A stretch of DNA of 64,000 nt from Clostridia bacterium. Lineage in GTDB: Bacteria; Bacillota; Clostridia; Lachnospirales; Lachnospiraceae. The first letter of the stretch is position 1, and each line of letters starts with the position of its first letter. The stretch covers positions 318,079-382,078 of the forward strand of contig CAJTAT010000002.1 of assembly GCA_910574475.1 (NCBI GenBank). The letters run 5' to 3'. Both the position numbers and the translations under genes were made by a program. Shown here one piece after another: positions 19,601 through 28,335 of this stretch. The notes below the pieces were generated by a model. The model did not search any database and had not been told where the DNA came from. It saw only the letters and a list, made by a program, of their open reading frames with translations.

Positions 19601-21166
19601 CTAGTCTTCTTCTATTTCTATATCCATGTGGATGACTTGCCCGAGGTCTATGGCACCCACATCCTTATGCGTATCACTTTCGGCAGATGCAACCAAAAGT
19701 TCCATCTCTTTTCCTATGTCTCTCTGAATGACTGCCTTTATCTCATTTAAATGTTCTTCTTTTTTCAGGAATTCTTCTCCTGTAGAAGTGGAAGCGATGA
19801 TTCCCAGTTTGTCGCCATCCAGGGCTTTCAGGCGGGCGTCCTTTAAGTAAGTGCGAATCAGGGGATGCAATTGATTTACAATATTATGCCAGTTTTTAAC
19901 TACAGCCTGCACATCCTCTGGAAGGGCCTTGGGAGCTGGTGCAGGTGGTTCCTTCTTCTCATTTGATTCTGATCGTTCCTGGTAAGGCAATGTTGCTGGA
20001 ACTACTGTGACGCCTTCTTCCAGCTGCTTTTCCAAAGCCCGTATCCGGTCCAGAATCGCATCCTGATTTGTCTCCATGGCAGGTTTGCACAATTTTACAA
20101 ATGCCACTTCCACCAGCACTCTCTTCTGAGAAGCATAGCGGATCTGTCCTCCTAATTCAGAGAAGATACGGATATAGCGCATCAGTGTATCCATCTCAAT
20201 CATCTGAGACTCTTCTTTTAATTGCATCAGATTTTCTGTGGATACATCCAGAACATCCTCCATATGATCCGAACTTTTCAGCAAAAGTAAATTGCGCAGA
20301 TACCAGGTAAAATCTGTCACAAACTGTCCCAGCTCCCGGCCCTGAATCACCAGTGCCTCTATCTGCTCCATGACAGAAACCAAATCCTGATCAAGAGTCT
20401 TGCGCAAAAGTGCGCTGTACACCTGCGTATCCACAGCTCCCAGCACATCCAGGACGTGATCGTAAGTCAAATCCTCATTAAGGTAAAAGGCAATGCATTG
20501 ATCCAGAAGGCTCAAAGCATCCCGCATAGAGCCATCTGCCGCCTTGGCAATATAGCGCAAAGCTTTTTCCTCTGCCACAACTTCCTCTGCCCTGGTCAGC
20601 TCCTGGAGCCGATCTGTAATTGTATCGGCTGTAATCCGCCGGAAATCATACCGCTGGCATCGGGAGAGAATGGTGACAGGAATCTTGTGGGCCTCTGTAG
20701 TGGCCAAGATAAAAATTACATAAGAGGGCGGTTCCTCCAATGTCTTTAAAAGGGCATTGAATGCTCCGATTGATAACATATGCACTTCGTCAATAATATA
20801 GACCTTATATTTCCCCTCTGTGGGCGAATAGGCCACTTCATCGCGGATTTCGCGGATATTGTCCACACCGTTATTGGACGCCGCATCGATCTCAATCACA
20901 TTCATGGAAGTGCCTGCCACAATGGAGCGGCAAGACGCACATGTTCCACAGGGATTACCGTCTTGTGGGTTCTCACAGTTGACCGCTTTTGCAAAAATCT
21001 TGGCGATAGTCGTCTTTCCGGTACCTCTGGTTCCACAGAACAGATAAGCATGGCCAATGCGCTGTGCTTTTATCTGATTTTTCAATGTTGTCACAATATG
21101 TTCCTGTCCCTTCACATCTCCGAATTCTGTGGGACGAAACTTTCGGTAGAGAGCCATATAAGACAT
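19601..21166 (-). CDS. dnaX: DNA polymerase III subunit gamma/tau
   Basis: The start at 21166 follows GCGAGGAGATC and gives 521 residues. The AAA+ clamp-loader motifs are in order: Walker A GTRGTGKTT, the zinc-binding cysteines (CGTCASC region), Walker B DEVHMLS and sensor 1 SRCQRYDFRR. The C-terminal part after about residue 390 is a variable linker plus tau-like domain. It loads the sliding clamp during replication. I looked for the small SRP RNA that often precedes dnaX in Firmicutes and did not find it. Confidence 0.96.
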   Translation of the reverse strand: MSYMALYRKFRPTEFGDVKGQEHIVTTLKNQIKAQRIGHAYLFCGTRGTGKTTIAKIFAKAVNCENPQDGNPCGTCASCRSIVAGTSMNVIEIDAASNNGVDNIREIRDEVAYSPTEGKYKVYIIDEVHMLSIGAFNALLKTLEEPPSYVIFILATTEAHKIPVTILSRCQRYDFRRITADTITDRLQELTRAEEVVAEEKALRYIAKAADGSMRDALSLLDQCIAFYLNEDLTYDHVLDVLGAVDTQVYSALLRKTLDQDLVSVMEQIEALVIQGRELGQFVTDFTWYLRNLLLLKSSDHMEDVLDVSTENLMQLKEESQMIEMDTLMRYIRIFSELGGQIRYASQKRVLVEVAFVKLCKPAMETNQDAILDRIRALEKQLEEGVTVVPATLPYQERSESNEKKEPPAPAPKALPEDVQAVVKNWHNIVNQLHPLIRTYLKDARLKALDGDKLGIIASTSTGEEFLKKEEHLNEIKAVIQRDIGKEMELLVASAESDTHKDVGAIDLGQVIHMDIEIEED

Positions 21167-21268
21167 CTTATGATCTCCTCGCATCTGACAGACTGTACCA
21201 AATGTTCATAGATGCCCTCATGCAAACTCGTAACATCTATGTTCACTTGCTTTCCTTTTATAGTAATA

Positions 21269-22342
21269 TTAATCGCCGAAGCTGATACCTATCATCTTGG
21301 CTTCTGCGATAATAGAGGAATTGGGGTCCACGAATTTCAGCTTGCCTGCTGATTTTTCCAGGGGAACTCTCTTTGTCTCTCCATCCACAATGCCAATCAT
21401 ATATCCGTAATCATCGTCTGCAATCGCCTGGGCTGCTGCTGCCCCAAGTCTTGTGGAAAGTACACGGTCATAAGGGCAGGGGCTTCCTCCTCTCTGCATA
21501 TGGCCAGGAACTGTCACACGCACTTCTGTTCCCAGTCGTTTTGTGAGCTCCTCTGCAATCTCATAGGACACAGTCGGGTATTGGTAGGTCTCCATAAACT
21601 TCTTCAGTTCTTTTTTCGACATACTGGCCCGTTCCTGAGGAATGGCTCCCTCTGCCACGGCCAAAATGGTGAAGCCTTTCTTTTGTTTATTACGTCCCTC
21701 TATGGCATTGCAAATGCTATCAATATTGTAGGGAATTTCTGGAATCAGAATAATGTCTGCTCCCCCTGCAATTCCTGCATGGAGAGTGAGCTGCCCGACT
21801 TTATGTCCCATAATCTCTACGATAAACACGCGCCCATGGGAAGCTGCCGTCGTATGGATACAGTCGATACAGTCTGTGGCAATATTCACTGCACTCTGAA
21901 AGCCAAAGGTCATATCTGTCGCCCAGATATCATTATCGATGGTTTTGGGCATGTGCAGAATATTCAATCCTTCTTCCCGCAAAAGGTTGGCTGTCTTCTG
22001 TGTACCATTACCTCCTAAGATCACAAGGCAATCCAGATTCAGCTTGTGGTATGTGTGCTTCATAGCCTCTACCTTATCCAGTCCCTTCTCATCCGGCACC
22101 CGCATCTGCTTAAACGCCTGCCTGGAGCTTCCCAGAATTGTACCGCCTTTCGTCAGGATTCCTGAAAAGTCCCTCGGTGTAAGCATACGAAAATTCCCAT
22201 AAATCAACCCTTTATAGCCTTCTTCAAAGCCATAAAGCTCTACTTCATCCAGAGCGTTACACACTCCTTTTACGATTCCACGCATCGTTGCATTGAGAGC
22301 CTGGCAATCTCCTCCACTGGTCAACATTCCAATTCGTTTCAT
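21269..22342 (-). CDS. pfkA: 6-phosphofructokinase (phosphoryl donor uncertain)
   Basis: The start at 22342 is supported by GGAGGCG and gives 357 residues. The PFK family motifs are present: GMLTSGGDCQALNA, PKTIDNDIWATD, EIMGHKVGQLTL and a C-terminal HMQRGGSPCPYDR. It phosphorylates fructose 6-phosphate. The nucleotide loop reads GGNGT where typical ATP enzymes have GGDGS, and position 124 (E. coli numbering) is lysine in PKTIDND, a residue usual in PPi-dependent enzymes, while position 104 is glycine as in ATP enzymes. The donor therefore cannot be settled by motif alone. Confidence 0.9.
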   Translation of the reverse strand: MKRIGMLTSGGDCQALNATMRGIVKGVCNALDEVELYGFEEGYKGLIYGNFRMLTPRDFSGILTKGGTILGSSRQAFKQMRVPDEKGLDKVEAMKHTYHKLNLDCLVILGGNGTQKTANLLREEGLNILHMPKTIDNDIWATDMTFGFQSAVNIATDCIDCIHTTAASHGRVFIVEIMGHKVGQLTLHAGIAGGADIILIPEIPYNIDSICNAIEGRNKQKKGFTILAVAEGAIPQERASMSKKELKKFMETYQYPTVSYEIAEELTKRLGTEVRVTVPGHMQRGGSPCPYDRVLSTRLGAAAAQAIADDDYGYMIGIVDGETKRVPLEKSAGKLKFVDPNSSIIAEAKMIGISFGD

Positions 22343-22382
22343 TAATAAGCACGCCTCCATTCCACATTATTTTACTGTTGCC

Positions 22383-22411
22383 ATTCTATCATAAATATGG
22401 ACTTCTAACAA
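22383..22411 (-). promoter_or_regulatory. Promoter of the phosphofructokinase gene
   Basis: On the minus strand TTGTTA (22406-22411), a 17-base spacer and TAGAAT (22383-22388) lie about 40 bases before the start codon. Confidence 0.6.
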
Positions 22412-22455
22412 GGGATTTATCCTTACCTAAAAGTCTAAACTGTCTGTTGTATACA

Positions 22456-22498
22456 AAAACCGCTGTAAACCCTGACTTACAGGTCTTACAACGGTTTT
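22456..22498 (-). terminator. Intrinsic terminator between uxuB-side genes and pfk
   Basis: AAAACCG.TGTAA and its complement form a stem that pairs better on the minus strand (a G-U instead of C-A), followed there by a run of T. It would stop minus-strand readthrough from 22737 toward pfk. Confidence 0.65.
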
Positions 22499-22511
22499 AT
22501 AACAGAAAAAC

Positions 22512-22540
22512 TTGAAAATTCCCCCAGCTCATATTATAAT
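22512..22540 (+). promoter_or_regulatory. Promoter of tRNA-Ser
   Basis: TTGAAA (22512-22517), 17 bases, then a perfect TATAAT (22535-22540), placed 26 bases before the tRNA. Confidence 0.7.
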
Positions 22541-22565
22541 AATAAAAATGTTCTATTCACAGCAT

Positions 22566-22654
22566 GGAGGAGTACCCAAGCGGCTGAAGGGTCTGGCTTC
22601 GAACACCAGTAGGTCGGTAGCACCGGCGCGAGGGTTCAAATCCCTCCTCCTCCG
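22566..22654 (+). tRNA. tRNA-Ser (anticodon CGA)
   Basis: The 89-base gene folds with a seven-pair acceptor stem (GGAGGAG/CTCCTCC), a long variable arm as required for serine, a T-arm GAGGG-TTCAAAT-CCCTC and an anticodon loop TTCGAAC that gives CGA. The first anticodon pair is imperfect (C-A). CCA is not encoded. Confidence 0.94.
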
Positions 22655-22736
22655 TTTTCAATACCGTCAACTGACGGTATTTTTATTTTGCGGGCGCCTT
22701 CTAAGGCAATACAATCATTGTTAACCCAGTCATTCT

Positions 22737-23579
22737 TCAAACTCCGCAATAGGCATGAAAGCCGCCATCCACCGGCAGAACGACGCCGTCAATAAAGCCT
22801 GCAGCTTTCTCATCCAGCAAAAACAACAAAGTCCCGATTAATTCCTCCGCCTCGCCAAATCTTCCCATGGGCGTACCGTCCAGAATCTTTTTCGTCCTGG
22901 AGGTAGGTTCTCCTGCTTGGTCAAACAGTAAGCTCTGATTCTGTGCAGTCACAAAAAATCCCGGAGCAATGGCATTTACGCGAATCCCTACTTTAGAGAA
23001 ATGAACGGCTAACCACTGGGTAAAATTGCTAATGGCTGCCTTGGCTCCTGAATAAGCCGGGATCTTTGTCAGCGGAGTAAATGCGTTCATAGAGGAAATA
23101 TTGATAATCTGGCATGGATCCTCTTTATCTACCATGTCCGCAGCAAATACCTGCGTAGGAATCAGCGTCCCCAGAAAATTCAGATTAAACAGAAAAGAGA
23201 CGCCTTCCTGATCCAGGCTAAAGAATGTTGCCAGCCCTTCCTGATCTTTATCTCCCGGAAAATAATATTCTTTTGTCGTCGTTGCTCTGGCATTGTTTCC
23301 TCCCGCCCCATTGATTAAAATATCACACTTTCCAAAATCATTTAAGATCTGGCCGTGCACCTCCTCCAGGATGGCCTTGTCAAGGACATTGGCCTTATAA
23401 GCCTTAGCTTCAAAGCCTTCGGCCCGGATTTCTGAAGCATATTTCTCTGCCATCTCAAGATTTAAATCCAATAGGGCCACCTTTGCCCCGCACTTGGCAA
23501 TCGCTTTCGAAAACATACTGCACAGTATGCCCCCTGCCCCTGTTACAACCGCCACTTTACCTTGCAAATCAATTGACAT
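22737..23579 (-). CDS. uxuB: SDR-type D-mannonate oxidoreductase (fructuronate reductase)
   Basis: The ATG at 23579 follows AAGGTGG and gives 280 residues. SDR motifs are present: TGAGGILC, NGAGGNNA, a serine in NISSMNA and the YSGAK active site. The long insertion after GGNNARATT and the ending PVDGGFHAYCGV are typical of the SDR-class mannonate oxidoreductases of Firmicutes (B. subtilis YjmF type), which interconvert fructuronate and mannonate. The uxuA gene directly upstream (17 bases) supports this. A non-uronate SDR is the alternative. Confidence 0.85.
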   Translation of the reverse strand: MSIDLQGKVAVVTGAGGILCSMFSKAIAKCGAKVALLDLNLEMAEKYASEIRAEGFEAKAYKANVLDKAILEEVHGQILNDFGKCDILINGAGGNNARATTTKEYYFPGDKDQEGLATFFSLDQEGVSFLFNLNFLGTLIPTQVFAADMVDKEDPCQIINISSMNAFTPLTKIPAYSGAKAAISNFTQWLAVHFSKVGIRVNAIAPGFFVTAQNQSLLFDQAGEPTSRTKKILDGTPMGRFGEAEELIGTLLFLLDEKAAGFIDGVVLPVDGGFHAYCGV

Positions 23580-23596
23580 AGGACCTTCCACCTTGA

Positions 23597-24640
23597 TTAT
23601 CTCCTTTCTTTCTGCAGTGTCTCCCAGATACCGTTGATGTACGCCGCGCCTAAGGCCCGGTCATACAGACCATAGCCGGGCCTTCCAGCCTCACCCCAGA
23701 TCATTCTTCCGTGATCTGGACGGATATAGCCGTCAAAACCATTTTTATACAGGTTTTTTAAGATTTCCACCATGTCCAGGCTTCCGTATCGGGACATATG
23801 GGCCGTCTCTTCAAAGCCGCCATCCAGAATCTTTACGTTACGCAGATGCAGGAAATGAATTCTACCCATTGCAGAATATTTATCTACCATATGTACTATA
23901 TCATTTTCAGGAGATACTCCCAGGGATCCAGTGCAGAAGGTCAACCCATTATAGGGACTGTCCACCAGCTTCAACATACGATCCAGGTTTTTCTCACACG
24001 TGATGATCCGGGGCAGCCCAAATATATTCCAGGGCGGATCGTCCTGGTGGATGGCCATTTTCACATTTGCTTCTTCCGCCACAGGAATGATCTCCTTTAA
24101 AAAATATTCCAGATTGGCCCAGAGATCCTCCTCCGTGATCTTTTTATACTCTTCAAAAACTACTCTCAACGTCTCTTTTGTATAGCTGGCATCCCATCCT
24201 GGAAGTGAAAGCTCTCCTGTCATAGGATCCATTTTTTCAATCTGCTCCGGGTAATATACCAGGGCGGTTGATCCGTCCGGCAGTTCCCTGTCAAGTTGTG
24301 TTCTCGTCCAGTCAAACACGGGCATGAAATTGTAGCAAATCACCTTAATGCCCGCTTTTCCAAGTCTCCTTATGTTCTCTTTATAGTTCTCAATATAGCG
24401 TTTCCGGCTTGGTTTGCCCAACTTAATATCTTCATGCACCGGAACGCTTTCAATAACATCAAAGCTAAGCCCCGCATCTTCAGTCAGGGTTTTCAGATGT
24501 TGGATACTTGTCTCGCTCCAGACCTCTCCCACTGGCACATCATAAACAGCCGTTACAACCGCTTCCATATTAGGGATCTGCCGGATTTTCTCAAGAGTGA
24601 CCGGATCATCCTCTCCATACCATCGAAAAGACATCTTCAT
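23597..24640 (-). CDS. uxuA: Mannonate dehydratase
   Basis: This 347-residue TIM-barrel enzyme of the UxuA family converts D-mannonate to 2-keto-3-deoxygluconate in hexuronate catabolism. Family stretches are visible: [23 protein letters not shown] at the start region, [18 protein letters not shown] in the centre (metal-ligand His and Asp), [10 protein letters not shown], and [11 protein letters not shown] near the end. AGGAGGAG precedes the ATG. It is translated just before uxuB. No KDG kinase or aldolase lies in the window, so the rest of the pathway is elsewhere. Confidence 0.93.
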   Translation of the reverse strand: MKMSFRWYGEDDPVTLEKIRQIPNMEAVVTAVYDVPVGEVWSETSIQHLKTLTEDAGLSFDVIESVPVHEDIKLGKPSRKRYIENYKENIRRLGKAGIKVICYNFMPVFDWTRTQLDRELPDGSTALVYYPEQIEKMDPMTGELSLPGWDASYTKETLRVVFEEYKKITEEDLWANLEYFLKEIIPVAEEANVKMAIHQDDPPWNIFGLPRIITCEKNLDRMLKLVDSPYNGLTFCTGSLGVSPENDIVHMVDKYSAMGRIHFLHLRNVKILDGGFEETAHMSRYGSLDMVEILKNLYKNGFDGYIRPDHGRMIWGEAGRPGYGLYDRALGAAYINGIWETLQKERR

Positions 24641-24731
24641 TATACTGCTCCTCCTTCAAATATAAAGTCCACGAAAAACCATCTACAACGGTGTAGCTCT
24701 AAACAAAGTATAGGCTTTTTTCGCTTCTGAA

Positions 24732-26042
24732 TCAATATCCGGCATATTTATGGAAAGTCTCGTACATTGCCAGAATATTATCAATCGGAACTCCGTACTG
24801 GATATTATGTACCTGGGCAAACACATAGCCGCCGCCTGGTTTAAAAGTCTTCAAGTTTGCTTCCACCTGAGCTCTCACATCTTCGACACTGCCTCTATTG
24901 AGTACACTTTGTGTATCTACGCCGCCGCCCCAGAAGGTAATCTTTTCGCCATATCTCGCTTTTAACATTCCCGGTTCCATATTGGCAGCCGAAATCTGCA
25001 CCGGATTCAAAGCATCTACCCCAATCTCAATCAAATCGCCGATGATGGGTTCGATGGAACCGCAGCTATGCAGCAGAATCTTTTTCCCATACTTTTTCTT
25101 TACATGCTGATACAATTTTTCCTGGTAAGGTTTTATCCGTTTCCGATAGGTATCCGGCGACAGCAAAAGACTGTTTTGCGTCCCCATATCATCTGCGAAT
25201 TTGACAACATCCACTTTATCCCCGATTCGCTCCATCAAAAAGTCAATTAGCTTCAAATAATAGGCCAGGATCTTATCATGCAGCGCATCCGACAATTCCT
25301 CATTAGCCAGGAGATCCATGTAGAAATTCTGGTTTCTCCGCAGCCAGGAGGGCAGTCCAAACATAGGCTCCCGCAGCCCCTCTAAAATACAGCATTTATC
25401 CTTGTTCATCTGATACATTTTTTCATGATCCTGATAGCTGGGAGACTCCAGATCTGCCGCTCCTACAATCCGAATTAAATAACGGATGCGATCCAGATGT
25501 GCCACAGCCCCTTTCACGATCTGCAGAGTCACTGGTTTGTTTGCCGCCAGGTAGATCATCCAGTGAAATTCATCATCAATCTGAAAAAACTCATGCCTGG
25601 CATTCTCTCTGCTAACCACTTCTTTCTGTTGTTCCAAATTTTCCCAGAGCCGCCTAAGATAATCTGGAGAAGCATTATTTATTGCCAAGCGCAAGACAGC
25701 CGCCTCTACGGTACTGCGCAAAAACAGCCCTTCATTGGCATAGGCAAGATTGATCCTGGAAACTTTTGATTCTTTTCGGGGAATAACATCGATCAGACGT
25801 TCTTCCTTTAGCTTAGTAACCGCCTCATGAATAGGCATCCAGCTCACATTCAGTGCTTCTGCCAACTGAGACTCATCAATTAAGCATCCTGGCTCCATAT
25901 AGAATTCCATAATGTTCATCCGCAGAATCCGGTAGGCATAGTCCCTATGGCTCTCTTTGTCCTTACGGTCCAGTATCTTTAATCCTCCCTGAATATTCCC
26001 ATCCCCTTCCTCTGCAATGAAATTCACTCCCGTAATCCACAA
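24732..26042 (-). CDS. GntR/FCD regulator fused to the C-terminal half of a URO-D-like protein
   Basis: This 436-residue reading frame has two unrelated parts. Residues about 30-212 are a GntR winged helix plus FCD sensor domain, paralogous to the regulator at 27581-28291. Residues about 217-436 match the C-terminal half of the uroporphyrinogen decarboxylase / MtaA-type methyltransferase family (HSCGSIEPIIGDLIEIGVDA, ITFWGGGVDTQSVL). The last FCD helix with its final metal-binding His and the URO-D N-terminal half are absent, so an in-frame deletion that joined two neighbouring genes is the simplest origin. The recognition helix reads SWMPIHEAV instead of the usual SRTPVxEA. The start is a TTG without a good site; GGGAGG near residue 20 has no standard start behind it. 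The function is unknown. Confidence 0.72.
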   Translation of the reverse strand: MWITGVNFIAEEGDGNIQGGLKILDRKDKESHRDYAYRILRMNIMEFYMEPGCLIDESQLAEALNVSWMPIHEAVTKLKEERLIDVIPRKESKVSRINLAYANEGLFLRSTVEAAVLRLAINNASPDYLRRLWENLEQQKEVVSRENARHEFFQIDDEFHWMIYLAANKPVTLQIVKGAVAHLDRIRYLIRIVGAADLESPSYQDHEKMYQMNKDKCCILEGLREPMFGLPSWLRRNQNFYMDLLANEELSDALHDKILAYYLKLIDFLMERIGDKVDVVKFADDMGTQNSLLLSPDTYRKRIKPYQEKLYQHVKKKYGKKILLHSCGSIEPIIGDLIEIGVDALNPVQISAANMEPGMLKARYGEKITFWGGGVDTQSVLNRGSVEDVRAQVEANLKTFKPGGGYVFAQVHNIQYGVPIDNILAMYETFHKYAGY

Positions 26043-26059
26043 TTTTTATCATCTCTTTC

Positions 26060-26147
26060 TAGTAATATATCACTTTAATAAAATAACGTCAATATTTTTT
26101 AATTATCTTGATTTTATTGAATTATATGGTATCGTAGTAATATATCA
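26060..26147. promoter_or_regulatory. Identical 13-bp direct repeats in a divergent promoter region
   Basis: TAGTAATATATCA occurs exactly at 26060-26072 and again at 26135-26147, 75 bases apart, in the AT-rich spacer (26043-26218) between the GntR-fusion gene and the LarA-like gene. They could be operators for one of the two GntR regulators here. Confidence 0.4.
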
Positions 26148-26218
26148 ATATGCCCTCAACAAACAGAGTACACGTTCTAAGTACAGACTGACATTTAGCC
26201 ATTTTGAAAGGAGTTTCT

Positions 26219-27526
26219 ATGTATCATTATTCGCTTTATACTGGTTCCCGTACTCTGAATCTTCAAATACCCGAAAAAAATTTGCTCTATATAGCTGAGC
26301 ATCCATATACAGCACCTGCCCTATCTGAGGAGGCATTGTTCGAAGAATCCCTCGATCACCCTATTGGTTGCAAAGGTCTCGAAGATATTCCTGCGGATAC
26401 CAAAGTTTTGATTCTTGTAGACGACGCCACTCGCCCCACCCCTACCGGACGCATCATTCCTCATGTGGTGAAACGGCTGCTAACACGCACATCCCAAATT
26501 TCCTTTGCCACAGCTCCCGGCACACACCGCCCCCTCACTCATGAGGAGCTGAAAATAAAAATTGGAAAAGATTATATAGACAGATACCCCGTTTATAATG
26601 TCAACTATAAGGAAAAAGAAAAATATCACTATGTAACTACCAGTTCCGCCGGCACTCCTGTCTATCTCCATGAATGTATGCTGGATGCAGAGTATGTCAT
26701 CTGCATTGGGAATATTGCTCCGCACAACGTAGTAGGCTGGAGTGGTGGCGCAAAAATGATACAACCTGGCATCAGCGGGGAAGAAACCACCCAGAAAACC
26801 CATCTTAACTACAGCCTGCACGACCGCTTATTGGATATTATCGGAAACGTCCATTGTCCGGCTCGCCAGGAGATCGATGAGATCGGAACTCTGGCCAGGG
26901 TTGGTTTCATCATCAACACAGTACTTGACAAAAACTTTCATATCCTGGGCCTATTCAGCGGGCATCATATCAAAGCGCACCGGGCCGGCGTTGCTTTCGC
27001 AGAAAATGTTCTATGCCCTAAAATCCCAGAAAAGGCAGACATTGTAATTGCTGGCGCCTATCCCAATCATGTGGACTATTGGCAGGGTTTTAAGCCTTTA
27101 GCCTTCTCTCTTTTAGGCTTAAAAAAGGGCGGAACCGTTATCTTTATCATTGATCCGCCGGAAGGGCTATGCAGCAACTCGCCCACTCACAAAGAAACCT
27201 TGTACCAATATCTGCGTTCCAACCAGGAACAGGTCATAAAGGATCTGAAAGCCAAAAAAATATCCGATGTAGTGGGTATCACCAACCCACTGGGTCATTA
27301 CCAGATCCTAGAGCATGCCAATATCATTTGTGTCACACAAAATTTAACTCAGGAGGAATGTGAGTTGTGTTCATTTACGAAGATAGATACATTCTCTGAC
27401 GCCCTTAGGGAGGCTTTCCGACGTCAGGGCGCCAATGCCAAAGTGGGGCTCATCCCCTGCAGCGGCGAAACTGTTGTAAAAGTCCAAAAAAGTAAGCCCA
27501 CGCATATCCCTGCAGCAATGCCATAA
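26219..27526 (+). CDS. larA: LarA-family nickel-dependent racemase/epimerase
   Basis: The ATG at 26219 follows AAAGGAG; the protein is 435 residues. It has the LarA (lactate racemase) motifs: DDATRPTP, APGTHRPLTHEE (His108 equivalent), GNIAPHNVVGWSGGAKMIQPG (His174 and Lys184 equivalents, the lysine that binds the nickel-pincer cofactor) and a following HLNYS (His200 equivalent). The family includes racemases and epimerases for several 2-hydroxy acids. The adjacent genes handle D-mannonate, so a C2 epimerase for aldonates (gluconate/mannonate) is a plausible role; this is inference. No larB, larC or larE lies in the window. Confidence 0.85.
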   Translation: MYHYSLYTGSRTLNLQIPEKNLLYIAEHPYTAPALSEEALFEESLDHPIGCKGLEDIPADTKVLILVDDATRPTPTGRIIPHVVKRLLTRTSQISFATAPGTHRPLTHEELKIKIGKDYIDRYPVYNVNYKEKEKYHYVTTSSAGTPVYLHECMLDAEYVICIGNIAPHNVVGWSGGAKMIQPGISGEETTQKTHLNYSLHDRLLDIIGNVHCPARQEIDEIGTLARVGFIINTVLDKNFHILGLFSGHHIKAHRAGVAFAENVLCPKIPEKADIVIAGAYPNHVDYWQGFKPLAFSLLGLKKGGTVIFIIDPPEGLCSNSPTHKETLYQYLRSNQEQVIKDLKAKKISDVVGITNPLGHYQILEHANIICVTQNLTQEECELCSFTKIDTFSDALREAFRRQGANAKVGLIPCSGETVVKVQKSKPTHIPAAMP

Positions 27527-27530
27527 AAAG

Positions 27531-27565
27531 AGGTTCCTGTCAGTCTGTAAAACCGGCAGGAACCT
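27531..27565. terminator. Bidirectional terminator between convergent genes
   Basis: AGGTTCCTGTC (27531-27541) pairs with GGCAGGAACCT (27555-27565), flanked by A-runs and T-rich sequence. It serves the LarA-like gene and the convergent GntR gene. Confidence 0.75.
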
Positions 27566-27580
27566 TATTCTCACTGATTC

Positions 27581-28291
27581 TTAAATTGTAAAATAATCTG
27601 GAAATTTTTCCATTACCTGGGCAAAGTGTACCCGATAATATCCTAAATGAACATCGTAAAACGATTCTATATCAAAATTTGGAGGCAATCCCATCATTAC
27701 CATCTGATAGATAGCTTGATGCTCTTCATAAAACCTGGATAGCTGTGTATGATTTAATACGGTTTCTGCATAGCGAACCCGATCATAATGGGTACACAAC
27801 CCTTTTACACAGCGCCATGTCCTCTCCTTTCCTGCCGCTTCATAAAGCAGCCGATGAAATTTGTCATCCAGTCTTAAAAACAAATCTTTTTCGTAGTCTT
27901 CGTCCTGTTCTGACAGTTTCTTTTGTTCATCTAGAATCGCTTTCATTTTTTGAAGGTATTCCCCGGAAATGTGTCCCGCGCATTTTTGAATCAGATCAGT
28001 CTCCACCAGTTTCCGCAGTTCATTCCCCTCCCGGACCACCTGAACATTGATTTTCGAAACCCTGGTACCGCTTTGTGGAATAACGTCTAACAAAAATTCA
28101 TCTTTCAAACTGTTAACTGCTTCATGCACCGGTGTTCGACTCATATCCAGCAGATTTGCCCATTCTCCCTCATTAATCGGCGTCCCTGGAGGCAGGCGAA
28201 ATACCATAATATTTTTACGCATGACATAGTAAGCGTAATCACGATTGCTCTCTTTTTCCTTCTGTCTGTCAATAATCAGATCTTCTTGCAT
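27581..28291 (-). CDS. GntR family regulator with FCD domain
   Basis: The start at 28291 follows GGGAGAAG, giving 236 residues. An N-terminal winged helix with the canonical recognition stretch MSRTPVHEAV is followed by an all-helical FCD domain with likely metal ligands (DDKFHRLLYEAAG, then YEEHQAIYQM and a late HLGYY). It is closely related to the N-terminal part of the fusion protein at 24732-26042, but complete, which shows what the fusion lost. Its likely role is control of the uxuAB/larA genes in response to a sugar acid. Confidence 0.87.
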   Translation of the reverse strand: MQEDLIIDRQKEKESNRDYAYYVMRKNIMVFRLPPGTPINEGEWANLLDMSRTPVHEAVNSLKDEFLLDVIPQSGTRVSKINVQVVREGNELRKLVETDLIQKCAGHISGEYLQKMKAILDEQKKLSEQDEDYEKDLFLRLDDKFHRLLYEAAGKERTWRCVKGLCTHYDRVRYAETVLNHTQLSRFYEEHQAIYQMVMMGLPPNFDIESFYDVHLGYYRVHFAQVMEKFPDYFTI

Positions 28292-28335
28292 ATACTTCTC
28301 CCATTTGACTGTAATTGTGAAGATGGTTTTATATT

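Noticed and set aside
21167..21268. Small SRP RNA gene upstream of dnaX
   Set aside because: The conserved GGAA/GCA tetraloop region and stem were not found in the short spacer.
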